Of a stretch of DNA of 64,000 bases, positions 40,203 to 49,917 are shown piece by piece (position 1 is the stretch's first letter; each line of letters starts with the position of its first letter). The notes beneath the pieces were generated by a model. The model saw only the letters and a program-made list of their open reading frames with translations, was not told the origin of the DNA and did not search any database. A program made the translations under genes and the position numbers. The stretch comes from Symbiodinium natans (lineage: Eukaryota > Sar > Dinophyceae > Suessiales > Symbiodiniaceae): contig CAJNDS010000558.1 in NCBI GenBank assembly GCA_905221605.1, forward strand, positions 826,159 through 890,158, written 5' to 3'.

Positions 40203-40325
40203 CCTCAACCCTAAACCCTAAACCCTAAACCCTAAAAACCCTAAACCCTAAACCCTAAATCCTAAACCCTAAACCCTAAACCCTAAACCATAAACCCTAA
40301 ACCCTAAACCCTAAACCCTAAACCC
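40203..40325 (-). repeat. CCCTAAA array
   Basis: About 17 units directly downstream (sense) of the exon at 40330. Confidence 0.93.
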
Positions 40326-40329
40326 CAGC

Positions 40330-40402
40330 CTGCCATCAAATCCAAGGGCCCGTCGGCAACAAAGCTCCGAAGCTTCTGCGTTGCCTTACTGGTTCCGAGT
40401 GA
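40330..40402 (-). CDS. G3 exon: linker before S1
   Basis: After GTAG| it reads SLGTSKATQKLRSFVADGPL, then DLMA and one base. LRSFVADGPLDL is shared exactly with G4. It is cytoplasmic, just before S1. Phase 1 out matches the S1-S2 exon. Confidence 0.82.
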
Positions 40403-40685
40403 CTACGCATCCCCTTCAAGGGTTTAGCGTTTCGGGTTTCGGGTTTGGGGTTTAGGGTAATTTAGGGTTTAGGGTTTCGGGTTTGAGTGTTTAGGGTTTA
40501 GGGTTTGGGGTTTGGGGTTTGCGGGGAGGTTCTCTTCACGGGTTCTGCATTTGGGCAGAACTGGGCTTCGAGGGAAACGAGGTACCAGGTTTCCAAGATT
40601 AAACCCTAAATTGTAAACCCTAAATCCCAAACCCTAAACCCCAAACCCCTAAACCCTAAACCCTAAACCATAACAAGTAAGCTGC

Positions 40686-40733
40686 AGTTTGCGCCGGGAT
40701 GAAGTCCGACTTCTTGCCGGTGCCGATGCGTGC
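40686..40733 (-). CDS. G3 exon: short cytoplasmic segment
   Basis: After GCAG| it reads ARIGTGKKSDFIPAQT before a GC donor. It is 48 nt, the same length and borders as the G4 exon (ARAGAGKKVDVTPKRT). That match is the main evidence. Confidence 0.78.
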
Positions 40734-40940
40734 CTGCAGAGGCAAAACTCGAAGCACACGGGCCCGCAACCCTGGGAAAAGCTCAATCCGAAACCCTTCT
40801 GCTCTAGCAAGCTCGGAGAAAATGGAAAGCCTGTTTCATCTAACTTCATGGGGTTGATATCTAGGAGACGAAAAGAAACCTCCTTGTTTGTCTTTCTTCT
40901 CAGGGCTTTAACCCGTTCTTAAAAAACGGACAGCACAAGA

Positions 40941-41055
40941 CTTGGCTGCACTTAGGAGGGTAGTAAAAAAATGAAACTTTTATCTGCCTTATGAAGAAAG
41001 CCAATAAACCCAAAAAAAAGCTAAGGATCTAAAGTTACAGTACAGCATCACAAAG
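40941..41055. repeat. Family IV element, target duplication AAGA
   Basis: CTTGGCTGCACTTAGGAGGG to CATCACAAAG. AAGA stands on both sides (40937-40940, 41056-41059). Other copies start at 45813 and 52704. Confidence 0.85.
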
Positions 41056-41162
41056 AAGAATCACCAAGGGTATTGGAAAATTCGAACCCTGCACCCCGAG
41101 GTCGCCCCGAGGTCGGGACACAGCCGCGTGCTTGATGCGCGCGGAGGTGTTGCATGCTTTGA

Positions 41163-41310
41163 ATACTTGGAGGTTCATGGTACTTAGCAACCAAGTTAAA
41201 GTATATCTGTACTTGTAACCCAATGACATCACCCTATCAGGGTACTTAGGGGGCTTATACGTGGGGTTTTACTAAACTGGTCCTTGGCTAGAAGTACCCT
41301 GGAACCCTCT
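41163..41310. repeat. Family III element
   Basis: ACTTGGAGGTTCATGGTACT on the left and AAGTACCCTGGAACCCTC on the right, with GGTACTTAGGGGGCTTATAC inside. Confidence 0.7.
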
Positions 41311-41448
41311 AAGCACGAGGCTTTGCGATCAATTTGGGGCGCCCCGCTGGAGCTTCGCAGAAGACGGACTGTCGTCGTTTGGGGAGTATATTGGGGGCTT
41401 CTATGTTTGGGGAAGTACACATCTCCGTTATGGTTTAGGAACTAGGAG

Positions 41449-41593
41449 TACTTGGAGGTTCAGGGCATTTATAACGCAATTACAAGTGTAGCTACAACCC
41501 ACTTATAAGCCCTTTAAGTACCCTAACAGGGTTCTACTTGGGCGAGAAGTACTGTTACAGTTGGGTTACCAAGTACCATGAACCTCCAAGTAC
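41449..41593. repeat. Family III element
   Basis: ACTTGGAGGTTCAGGGCATT and AGTACCATGAACCTCCAAG are its ends; the centre reads CCCTTTAAGTACCC. Confidence 0.75.
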
Positions 41594-41899
41594 GGCTTCA
41601 GTCTCCCTTCTTTTTTTGGGACTGGGGCGAGGACAGAGCCTGAAACCCCTCCACCTTCACCCTACACCCCCTTCAGCCTTCTTCACCCCAAACCCTATCT
41701 CCACGTACATCCTGATTAGACTCATCCACAAGGGCTCCAAACAACCCAAAGAAGCAGGTACTGTCAGCAACGTCCGCGCCCATATTAGTTCAAGGGGAAG
41801 GGACCTTCTTGGCAGATTTCCCACACTTTCAATACGGGTATAAAGGTTGCTCCAGATAGACTTCGGACCCCAAAATATTTACAACAGCGCATGTGCCCT

Positions 41900-42475
41900 A
41901 AAACCTAAACCCTAAACCCTAAACCCTAAACAAGTAGTAAACCCTAAGCCCTAAACCCTAAGCCCAAAACCCTTAAACCCTTAAACCCTAAGCCCTCAAC
42001 CCTTAAACCCTTAAACCCTAAACCCTTAAACCCTAGGCCATAAACCCTTAAACCCATAAGCCCATAAACCCTAAACCCTTAACCCTTAAACCCTAAGCCC
42101 TCAACCCTTAAACCCTTAAACCCTAAACCCTTAAACAATAAGCTTTAAACCCTTAAGCCCTTAAACCCTAAACCCTTAAACCCTAAGCTTTAAACCCTTA
42201 AGCCCTTAAACCCTAAACCCTTAAACCCCAAGCCTTAAACCCTTGAACCCTTAAACCCTTAAACCCTTAAACCCTAAACCCTTAAACCCTTAAACCCTTA
42301 AACCCTTAAACCCTTAAACCCTTAAACCCTTAAACCCTTAAACCCTTAAACCCTTAAACCCTTAAACCCTAAACCCTTAAACCCTAAACCCCTAAACCCT
42401 AAACCCTAAACCCTTAACCCTAAACCCTAAACCCTTAAACCCTAGACCCTAAACCCGAAACCCTAAACCCTAAGC
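41900..42475 (-). repeat. CCCTAAA array with long CCCTTAAA (8-mer) tracts
   Basis: Over 550 bases in a G3 intron, most as the 8-mer CCCTTAAA alternating with 7-mers. It has the longest run of non-heptamer telomere units in the window. Confidence 0.95.
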
Positions 42476-42484
42476 CCTCTCAGC

Positions 42485-42578
42485 CCGTCGCCTGGATCTG
42501 CGTCACAAGGCGGGACGTCGGCGCGGGCACGGTGGAATCGGAGCCAGACTGGGTGGGCAGAGAACGCTGGCTGTACGC
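42485..42578 (-). CDS. G3 exon: N-terminal linker
   Basis: It reads AYSQRSLPTQSGSDSTVPAP, then TSRLVTQIQATG. TSR.V.QIQA.G corresponds to TSGIVSQIQALG in G4. Low-complexity, probably flexible. The 5' border (CAAG or CCAG) is open. Confidence 0.68.
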
Positions 42579-42590
42579 CTTGCAGGCTTA

Positions 42591-42705
42591 GGGTTTAGGG
42601 TTTAGGGTTTAGGGTTTAGGGTTTTGGGTTTTGGGTTTTGGGTTTTGGGTTTTGGGTTTTGGGTTTTAGGGTTCAGGGTTTAGGGTTTAGGGTTTAGGGT
42701 TAGAG
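42591..42705 (+). repeat. TTTAGGG array with a TTTTGGG block
   Basis: Seven TTTTGGG units (42620-42668) between ordinary units. The same variant block recurs at 52391-52437. Confidence 0.93.
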
Positions 42706-42924
42706 GGACTCGACCGGGATCAGATGGTTTCTATGGGTCTGTAAGCGTTTCTATGCGTTTCTAGGTAAAGGTTTCTAGGCTGTCTAGGGTAGTTTCTAGG
42801 GTAGTTTAGGGCTCTAGGGATAGGAGCCCATTTCATTTTGGCGTTTAGGGCTTGGGCACCAAGCCGGAAAACAAGACAAAGACTCCAGGTCCAGTAAATC
42901 TAGGGTCTGGACGAGGTCAAGGGT

Positions 42925-43170
42925 AAGGTTTAGGGCTTAGGGCTTAGGGCTTAGGGTTTAGGGTTTACGGTTTACGGTTTAGGGTCTAGGGTTTAGGGTT
43001 AGGGTTTAGGGTTTAGGGTTTAGGGTTTAGGGTTTAGGGTTTAGGGTTTAGGGTTTAGGGTTTAGGGTTAGGTTTAGGGTTTAGGGTTTAGGGTTTAGGG
43101 TTTAGGGTTTAGGGTTTAGGGTTTAGGGTTTAGGGTTTAGGGTTTAGGGTTTAGGGTTTAGGGTTTAGGG
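42925..43170 (+). repeat. TTTAGGG array
   Basis: About 33 units with a few 6-mers. Confidence 0.95.
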
Positions 43171-43179
43171 TTCTTGGGT

Positions 43180-43255
43180 CATCCAAGACACGCTTCGAGG
43201 GTGCCGAAGCTTGGGAAAGAACGCGCGCGCAATCTTGGGCGGCTTCCCTAAACCC
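43180..43255 (-). other. Possible short exon of G3
   Basis: An island between repeats, open in more than one minus frame (KIARAFFPKLRHP or AAQDCARVLSQA). No G4 counterpart was identified. Confidence 0.25.
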
Positions 43256-43374
43256 AGCTGATGCGCAAACCCAGAGAGCCCAGTACACTTGACGTAGAGG
43301 ACTCCGCTATGAACTTTCGGTAATCTTCCTTGAGGCGTATTGGGCTATCTAGAACCTTGAGCCCTAGACCCTAA

Positions 43375-43737
43375 ACCCAAAACCCCAAACCCTAAACCCA
43401 AAACCCAAGACCCCAAACCCTAAACCCTAAACCCCAAACCCTACACTCTAAACCCGAAACCCCAAACCCCAACCCTCAACCCCAAACCCTAAACCCCAAA
43501 CCCCAAACCCTAAACCCCAAACCCTAAACCCTAAACCCCAAACCCTAAACCCCAAACCCTAAACTCTAAACCCTAAACCCTAAACCCCAAACCCTAACCC
43601 CAAACCCCAAACCCTAAATCAAAAAAAAAACGAAACCCCAACCCCAACCCCAAACCCTAAACCCCAAACCCCAAACCCTAAACCCCAAACCCCAAACCCT
43701 AAACCCTAAACCCCAAACCCTAAACCCTAAACCCTGA
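43375..43737 (-). repeat. CCCCAAA / CCCTAAA mixed array
   Basis: About 50 units in which CCCCAAA alternates irregularly with CCCTAAA. Confidence 0.94.
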
Positions 43738-43739
43738 CG

Positions 43740-43830
43740 GCCTTGAGCGGCGTTTGCAGCCTCTGGAGGCCAGCTTCCGGACGATTGCCAGCCGGCGCCG
43801 CCTTAGTTGTTGGGTTCGTAAGGTTTATAG
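43740..43830 (-). other. Possible short exon of G3
   Basis: Open on the minus strand (PTTKAAPAGNRPEAGLQRLQ), with array on both sides. No matching G4 island was found. Confidence 0.3.
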
Positions 43831-43923
43831 GGTTTAGGGTTTAGGGTTTAGGGTTTAGGGTTTAGGGTTTAGGGTTTAGGGTTTAGGGTTTAGGGTTTAG
43901 GGTTTAGGGCTCAGGGCTTAGGG
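43829..43923 (+). repeat. TTTAGGG array
   Basis: About 13 units. Confidence 0.94.
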
Positions 43924-44069
43924 TACTTTCAGGTCTAGAGGGGATTCGAGTATCCCAAAACGGTGTAAGTAAAGTGGTACTCATTCAGCTACCAAGCCAC
44001 AAAGCTGGACCCTTTGTGCATCTGGCGGCCTGATAAAGTGACGTCCTGGCTTCGCCACTGCGGGCTTAG

Positions 44070-44260
44070 GGGTTTTTAGGGTTTCTAGCGCTTTCAGGGT
44101 TTTCAGGGCTTTTAGGGTGTTTGGGGTGTTTAGGGTTTTTAGGTTTTCTGACCGTTTTTAGGGTTTTATGTTTTTTGACGGCTTTTAGGTTTTGAGGGTT
44201 TTAGTGTTTTTGGGCGTTTTAGGGTTTTTAGGGTTTTAGGGCGTTTAGGGTTGAAGTAGG
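44070..44260 (+). repeat. Degenerate TTTTAGGG-type tract
   Basis: Irregular GGGTTTTTAGG and GGGTTTTCAGG units, perhaps a decayed telomere-type array. Confidence 0.6.
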
Positions 44261-44357
44261 GGGAGTAGGATCAGCAAGGATTCTATGAGAGTGGCCCCTC
44301 GCAATCTCGATTCTACTTCTTAGTGTAAGTTTAGGGTTGAGGGCTTGGGGCTTAAAC

Positions 44358-44459
44358 TTGGGATGTTCCCCCTTATCCTAACAGTCCGTACTGGGGAGTA
44401 TAGTACCCCCTATTATAGTCCCTACTAAGGAGCTGTTAGAATAATTGGGGGAACACCAA
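44358..44459. repeat. Family II element, perfect 8-bp target duplication GCTTAAAC
   Basis: TTGGGATGTTCCCCCTTATC on the left and TTGGGGGAACACCAA on the right. GCTTAAAC stands at 44350-44357 and 44460-44467. An 8-bp duplication is typical of hAT-type and some other DNA transposons. Confidence 0.88.
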
Positions 44460-44479
44460 GCTTAAACCCACATGCATGC

Positions 44480-44578
44480 CAAACAGCAGTCCTGACTCCA
44501 GCGCTGCAGGCTATGCAAGACTTCATGGTGCTTCGACAGCTCCTGCATAAGAATCGCGTGGTGCTCCCGAAGCATCTC
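44480..44578 (-). CDS. G3 exon: N-terminal helix
   Basis: After AGAG| it reads EMLREHHAILMQELSKHHEV, then LHSLQRWSQDCCL before a GC donor. It matches the G4 exon of identical length (99 nt). It is strongly helical, probably a coiled coil in the cytoplasmic N-terminus. Confidence 0.83.
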
Positions 44579-45207
44579 CTCTCACAAGAAGCGCATGGGC
44601 CAGTTTGTAAACCCTGCAAGCCCCGGCACTGGCACACAGAAGTTGAAGGAGCTTCCTCACACCTTCACTCCCACATCACCTCCCCACGAGCACTTGACCT
44701 GGCAACCCATATGCCAAAAAAAATTGAAAACATCGGCGTCGGCTTGACCGGGCCCTGAAGAATCAGAATTGGGTGGTTACTGTAGTATACTTACAAAGGG
44801 ACCATCAGGGAATGCTATTGGTAGCTATTCCGACCCCCCAAAATTGGGGGCAGCTGTGAATGCAAGGTGGTCTCCTTCACGCCGTCGTCGTCCGGAGGGC
44901 GCGAGGTACCCGCTTCTACCACCACATCTTCCAGATCGCAGGACATGGTCACCGGGCGGGACAGGGAATGATACGGGATCTCATGTTCAATACAATTCAT
45001 TGCTTGAGGCGACGGCCCGGACAAGTCGCCAATACTCCAAACCCGAAATTCCACCCTAAACCCTAAACCCTAAACCCAAAACCCTAAACCCTGAACCCTA
45101 ATTAAATCAAGTTCAAGTCCCTAAACCCTAAACCCTAAACCCCTAAACCCTAAACCCTAAACCCTAAACCCTAAACCCTCTGCGCCCCAGAAGCCCTCTC
45201 GACCCTG

Positions 45208-45348
45208 CATGGAGGTGCATGGTACTTAGTAACCCATTTCTAACTGTACTTATAACCCAACTATAGCCCTATAGGGGTACTTAAGGGGCTCATAATTGGG
45301 TTCTAACTACGCTTAACATTGGGTCATAAGTACCCTGAACCTCCCAGT
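45208..45348. repeat. Family III element
   Basis: GGAGGTGCATGGTACTTAGT and AAGTACCCTGAACCTCCC are its ends; the centre reads GGGGTACTTAAGGGGCTC. Confidence 0.8.
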
Positions 45349-45572
45349 CTCGGTCCCAAATCCCTACAAACCCCCCAAACCTGTACGAGCCCTCTGAGCC
45401 CACAAGCCTTATAAGCCCCACAATGCCCAAGAAACCCGAAACCCCAAAACCTAAAGCCCGACTCAGCCCGCAAGCCTTGTCAACCCAAGCCCTAACCCCG
45501 CAATCCGGGAGGCGGGAATCAGATCTCGTCCTCTTCACCAATTCGTCAAGCTCCCGTTGTAGGGTTCAACCG

Positions 45573-45715
45573 GTTTAGGGTTTAGGGTTTAGGGTTTAGG
45601 GTTTAGGGTTTAGGGTTTGGGGTTTAGGGTTTAGGGTTTAGGGTTTAGGGTTTAGGGTTTAGGGTTTAGGGTTTAGGGTTTAGGGTTTAGGCTTAGGGTT
45701 CAGGGTTTAGGGTTT
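45573..45715 (+). repeat. TTTAGGG array
   Basis: About 20 units. Confidence 0.95.
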
Positions 45716-45812
45716 CGGGGTTAGGTCGGCTCCCCAGTCCCTGTCGTTGCTTGAGGTGCGTCAGGGAACGTATCGCCCAAAGACCCATGGAATTAAGGTC
45801 CCAGCCTTGTAA

Positions 45813-45914
45813 CTTGGCTGCACTTAGGAGGGTAGTAAAAAATTAAACTTTTAGCTGCCTTATTAAGTACCCAAAAAAGCTAAGGATCTAAAGTTACAGT
45901 AAAGCACCACAAAG
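45813..45914. repeat. Family IV element, target duplication GTAA
   Basis: CTTGGCTGCACTTAGGAGGG to GCACCACAAAG. GTAA stands at 45809-45812 and 45915-45918. Confidence 0.87.
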
Positions 45915-46527
45915 GTAAGTACTTTTCTTTGGAGGCAAGCCTCAAACCCTCACTCTGGATGCTGCCTGACGTGCACACTGAAGATGAAAAGATCGCGCGC
46001 TTTTGTTCTTCCAGGGAAGCTTCCGGAATTGGGATCCCTGTCGGGTTCCCCCCCATTTCACGCAAGCTTCCTGCTGGGTCTGGGTTAGAAGACTTGGAGG
46101 ATTAGCTTTGCAAGTAGGGTATCGAGGGATGAGATATATCTGGCTTTGGCTTGCCTTTGCTTTTCTTGGCGGGGGGCGCGGGACGTATCTCCCTATTGAT
46201 AATCACCCATGAACCTCCAAGAAGGGCTTCGGGTTTGAGAGCTTCCCCCCCTAGAGCTCTTCAAAGAAACTAGATTCAGGGGAAGTGTTCTTGGTCTCCT
46301 GTCAGTGACGAGGGGCATGTGTCCCTAAACCCTCAACCCTAAACCCTAAACCCTCCGGTTCTTTTGGACCGTAGGAAGCTTGCACCTTTCAGGGTATGGC
46401 GGTTCTTTGAATTTGTCTGGCAACAGGCGCCACAGCGGTGAAACAAAAAAACACACCTCGAGAGTCACCACGCACCTGGCAGGCTTTCCAGATTGCTCCT
46501 CGACCACCTTGCAACCTCCTACCTGGA

Positions 46528-46700
46528 GGTTCAGGGTTATATTATAATATATATATATATATATATAGATATATATATATATATTACACATATACACATA
46601 TATATATATATATATTACGTACTTAATAGCCAGTTAGTAAGTGTAGTTATACCCCGCTTGTCAGCCCCTTTGGCATCCCAAAAAAGGGGCTAGAGTTGGG
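46528..46700. repeat. Family III element interrupted by an AT microsatellite
   Basis: CCTGGAGGTTCAGGGTTATA precedes about 75 bases of TA repeat, then AGCCAGTTAGTAAGTGTAGT and GGGTTGTAAGTACGG follow. Confidence 0.55.
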
Positions 46701-46762
46701 TTGTAAGTACGGTTTGTTTTGTTAGTAGACCCTACACCCCAAACTAGGGTGGCCCCCTTAAA

Positions 46763-46855
46763 CCCCTCGGAAACATATACTCCTGAGTCATGATCCTCTT
46801 TAATTAAACCCCATAAGGGAAAATAGAAAGTGTCCCAAGAGCCGACTTAGCAAAG
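46763..46855. repeat. Family V element
   Basis: CCTCGGAAACATATACTCCT, GATCCTCTTTAATTAAACCC and AAGTGTCCCAAGAGCC match the family. Confidence 0.6.
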
Positions 46856-47027
46856 CCTAAACAGTGAACTCTGCGACCTCCAAACCCGAAAACCCCTTTC
46901 CACACAAAAGGAACTCAGCAGTTGTCTTGCGGAGAGTATTCACCGGGAGGCTCCCTCTTCGAGGAGCAACATACCCTACATGCAGGAGCCCAGCGGATTG
47001 ACAAGATCATCCCTTGTAGCCCTAGAC

Positions 47028-47090
47028 CCTAGACCCTAGACCCTAAACCCTAAACCCTAAACCCTAAACCCTAAACCCTAAACCCCCTGT
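47028..47090 (-). repeat. CCCTAGA / CCCTAAA array
   Basis: Nine units, the first three as CCCTAGA. Confidence 0.92.
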
Positions 47091-47206
47091 AACTACCCAG
47101 AAGACCTTTCATGAACTAGGCCCAATGCTACATGCACCTGCTCCTTACCGCGCATTCTACGATTACATTTAGGGCAGAATATCGGGGCCTTACTCATTAG
47201 AATAGG

Positions 47207-47378
47207 GTTTGGGGGGGGGGGGGGGGGGGGGGTTTAGGGCTTAGGGTTTAGGGTTTAGGGTTAGGGTTTAGGGTTTAGGGTTTAGGGTTTAGGGTTTAGG
47301 GTTTAGGGTTTAGGGTTTGGGGTTTGGGGTTTGGGGTTTAGGGTTTAGGGTTTAGGGTTTAGGGTTTAGGGTTTAGGG
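47207..47378 (+). repeat. Poly-G followed by TTTAGGG array
   Basis: A run of about 24 G, then about 20 telomere-type units including TTTGGGG. Confidence 0.93.
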
Positions 47379-47547
47379 GGGTACAGTCTATTCGTACAGG
47401 GGCGAGCTTTTTTCCGCTGAGAAAAACTCAACATGTTCGCCTCCCTGAACCCTAAACCCTAAACCCCAAACCCAAAACCCTAAACCCCAAACCCTAAACC
47501 CTAAACCCCGAACCCTAAACCCTAGGAGACCTTTCGGCCCTGGTTCT

Positions 47548-47631
47548 CTAAGAGAGTACTTGGGCTCCGAAAGCTTCCAACATCGCGCGGCATTCCTTGC
47601 GCAGCTTCCCGGTTTCGTGCATGAGCTGGAC
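47548..47631 (-). CDS. G4 last exon: C-terminal tail and stop
   Basis: After GCAG| it reads VQLMHETGKLRKECRAMLEA, then FGAQVLS and TAG. Its 28 codons including stop follow EF-hand 2 in phase 0. G3 has the matching VQLTHETGKLR within a longer exon. A GT dinucleotide 9 bases before the stop leaves a small chance of further splicing. Confidence 0.75.
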   Translation of the reverse strand, partial: VQLMHETGKLRKECRAMLEAFGAQVLS

Positions 47632-47861
47632 CTGCACCAGCTTGGGGGTTAGGTTTAGGGTTTAGGGTTTAGGGTTTAGGGTTTAGGGTCTGGGGTTTAT
47701 GGTTTGGGGTTTAGGGTTTAGGGTTTAGGGTTTAGGGTTTTGAGTTTTGGGTTTAGGGTTTAGGGTTTAGGGCCTAGGGTTTAGGGTTTAGGTTTGTTGT
47801 TCCCTATTGGGTTTAAGTATTCATACAAATGTAAAATGATTTTCAACAATGACGCAGGGAC
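47632..47861 (-). other. G4 intron after EF-hand 2: family VI half plus TTTAGGG array
   Basis: The sense strand begins GTCCCTGCGTCATTGTTGAA and ends GGTGCAG. Family VI sequence lies at 47790-47861 and telomeric units fill 47646-47791. GTCC occurs at both borders. G3 lacks this intron. Confidence 0.8.
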
Positions 47862-48041
47862 GATGTCGACCGACTTGGCGTTGCCACGCACTTTCGCAAT
47901 GCCTCCGCAGAATTCCTCGACTGAGAGCGTTTCGTCTCCATCGGCCAGAATGTGGAAGAGCACCCGCGCGTCGCGAATGTCAAGCTCCAGAACACTCAAG
48001 TAGTGCAAGATCTCACTCTGCTGCAACAGTGCTTCGAACTC
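47862..48041 (-). CDS. G4 exon: helix and EF-hand 2
   Basis: After TGAAG| it reads EFEALLQQSEILHYLSVLEL, then DIRDARVLFHILADGDETLS and VEEFCGGIAKVRGNAKSVDI. Sixty codons in phase 0. The EF loop is LADGDETLSVEE, with Leu at position 1 and Glu at position 6, so it departs from a canonical calcium site. In G3 the same region is split by an intron. Confidence 0.87.
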
Positions 48042-48151
48042 CTTCAGGGTCAAACGCACCGTCAGCCCTAAACCCAAAACACCTCTTCACCCGAGAGACG
48101 AAGCCGCAGTGCCTCGAAACCCTAAACCCTAAACCCTAAACCCTAAAACTC

Positions 48152-48214
48152 CTGCAGGGTCAGGTACCCGTCGCCATCCACGTCGGCGTGTGCAAAGACC
48201 TCCAACAACTTCCC
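48152..48214 (-). CDS. G4 exon: EF-hand 1
   Basis: After GTCAG| it reads GKLLEVFAHADVDGDGYLTL, then Q. With GAG of the next exon the loop is DVDGDGYLTLQE, canonical. It is 63 nt, as in G3. Confidence 0.87.
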
Positions 48215-48234
48215 CTGACAGCGAGTCGGAGGTT

Positions 48235-48347
48235 TAGGGCTTTATAGGGTGAAGGGGTTAGGGGTTTAGGGTTTAGGGTTTAGGGTTTTGGGTTTAGGGT
48301 TGAGGGTTGAGGGTTGAGGGTTTAGGGTTTAGGGTTTAGGGTTTAGG
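48235..48347 (+). repeat. TTTAGGG array with TTGAGGG
   Basis: About 14 units in the intron upstream (sense) of EF-hand 1. Confidence 0.9.
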
Positions 48348-48429
48348 GCGTACAAAGCGACCTTGACAAAAACTCCCGACTACACCCTTGGCATCTCTCA
48401 ACCCAAACCCCCAAATCCAAAGCCCAAAA

Positions 48430-48515
48430 CACTAACCCTAAACCCCAAACCCTAAACCCTAAACCCCAAACCCTAAACCCTAAACCCTAAACCCCAAACC
48501 CTAAACCCTAAACCG
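48430..48515 (-). repeat. CCCTAAA / CCCCAAA array
   Basis: About 12 units directly downstream (sense) of the stalk-helix exon. Confidence 0.92.
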
Positions 48516-48530
48516 ACGACCTTGGGAGGC

Positions 48531-48599
48531 CTGGAGCTCTGAGGCACGCTCCATGCGCTCGAGGACAGCTGCTGCTGCGTCGCTGTTCAGAACCTGCCT
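48531..48599 (-). CDS. G4 exon: stalk helix after S6
   Basis: After TTCAG| it reads RQVLNSDAAAAVLERMERAS, then ELQ before a GC donor. Twenty-three codons in phase 0, matching G3. Confidence 0.82.
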
Positions 48600-48776
48600 C
48601 TGAAAGGAGTGTAGGGTTTAGGGTCCAGGGTTTAGGGTTTAGGGTTTAGGGTTTAGGGTTTAGGGCTTGGGGTTTAGGGTTTAGGTTTGGGGTTTAGGGC
48701 TTAGGTTGAAGTAGGGTTTATGTAGTTGATGGTTTCGGACTCAGGGTCTGCTAGTGGAAATCCAAAGTGTAAACGC

Positions 48777-48835
48777 CCACCCCCCCCCCCCCACCCCCAA
48801 CCCCCCCCCCCACCCCAAAAAAAAAAAAAAACTAC
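48777..48835. repeat. Poly-C / poly-A tract
   Basis: C runs with A interruptions followed by 14 A. Confidence 0.9.
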
Positions 48836-48997
48836 AGCTCATAAACCATGGCAAGCTTTCTGAAGTCAGAGGCCCTGTCACCCTAAACCCTAAACCCTAA
48901 ACCCTAAACCCTAAACCCTAAACCCTAAACCCTACACCCTAAACCCCAAACCCTAAACCCTAAACCCTAACCCGAAGCTGAGCTCGCCCTGCACTGA

Positions 48998-49027
48998 ACT
49001 TCGTCCCAGCTGCATGGTGGAGCGGAC
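48998..49027 (-). CDS. G4 exon: VRSTMQL after S6
   Basis: After CGAG| it reads VRSTMQLG. It continues S6 (ALF-VRSTMQL) as in G3, where no intron intervenes. The 3' border is uncertain. Confidence 0.7.
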
Positions 49028-49295
49028 CTCGGTCCCCCCCACCCAAAAAAAACAATCTGAAAAGCAAAAAAACAAAAATGGAGGGTTTAGGGTTTAGGGT
49101 TTAGGATTTAGGGTTTAGGGCTTAGGGTTTAGGGTTTCGGGCTCAGGGTTTAGGGTTTAGGGTTTAGGGCTAGGGCTCAGGGTTTAGAATCTTAGGGTTC
49201 AGGGTTCGGGGATCCTTTAAACCTTAAACCCGATACCAAACAGGGGGAAGAGAAACCAGGAACACATAAAATGTCACAAGGGCCTGCCTAAGGGC
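49028..49295 (-). other. G4 intron after S6: family V half plus TTTAGGG array
   Basis: The sense strand begins GCCCTTAGGCAGGCCCTTGT, a family V end, then runs through telomeric units (49082-49210 on the plus strand) and ends with GACCGAG. The intron is absent from G3. Confidence 0.78.
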
Positions 49296-49356
49296 GAATA
49301 GCGCTGTGATGAGCCTCAGGGCGGCAAAGACAATGGCGACGACATAGATCAAGCAC
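49296..49356 (-). CDS. G4 exon: S6 helix
   Basis: After CCAAG| it reads CLIYVVAIVFAALRLITALF. It joins FAIP of the pore-exit exon in phase 2. The GC donor (GCCCTT) follows. Confidence 0.88.
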
Positions 49357-49789
49357 CTTGGCTCTGTTTGCTTCGGGCTCTGTGGCTAGGGCTGGGGGTC
49401 GGTGAATTAGGGGAATGGAGCAGTGAATGCCTGCAATCATTCTGGGGAACGCCCATGTACACAAATGTTGTTTCCAGAATGTATGTATGTCAATATTTAT
49501 ATATATATATATGTATGTATGATTCCCTACAAGGGGTCTATCAGTTCATGGCCTTCCTGAGCAATTGCAGCCAAGCAAACAACATCAGCAAGCGCGGAGG
49601 GAGCAAGCCATGTTTGGAGTACTCGCTTTCAAGGAGGAGAAAGGCAAATACCCTTAACCCCAAACCTCCCTTACCTTCCAAGGGTTACGCTATTCTGGGG
49701 GTTTTATGGCAAACCCAAGAGAAAAAAGGGTGGCTCTACACCCTAAACCCGAAATTCTCAACCCTAAACCCAAAACTAGGATGGCCCTT

Positions 49790-49875
49790 AAAACCCTTGA
49801 AACATATTCCTAAGTCTGATCCTCTTAAAGCCTGTAAGGGAAAATACAAGAATGTCCCCCAAGGGGCTACCTAGT
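49790..49875. repeat. Family V element
   Basis: CCCTTGAAACATATTCCTAA, TGATCCTCTTAAAGCCTGTA and AATGTCCCCCAAGGGGCTAC match the family. Confidence 0.6.
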
Positions 49876-49917
49876 CCTTGTGATACTATGTCCCCTATGG
49901 TTCAGAAGCTGGGCTAC

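Larger units (their letters stand above)
44600..47547. other. Region between G4 and the first confident G3 exon
   Basis: 2.9 kb should hold the 5' exons of G3 and its promoter. Two minus-strand candidates are seen: 44860-44990 (fragment CDLEDVVVEAGTSRPPDDDG) and 45920-46040 (fragment SGSIQSEGLRLASK, faintly like ALQSEGLLS of G4 exon 2). Neither is proven. Families III, IV and V, AT and poly-G tracts fill the rest. Confidence 0.4.
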
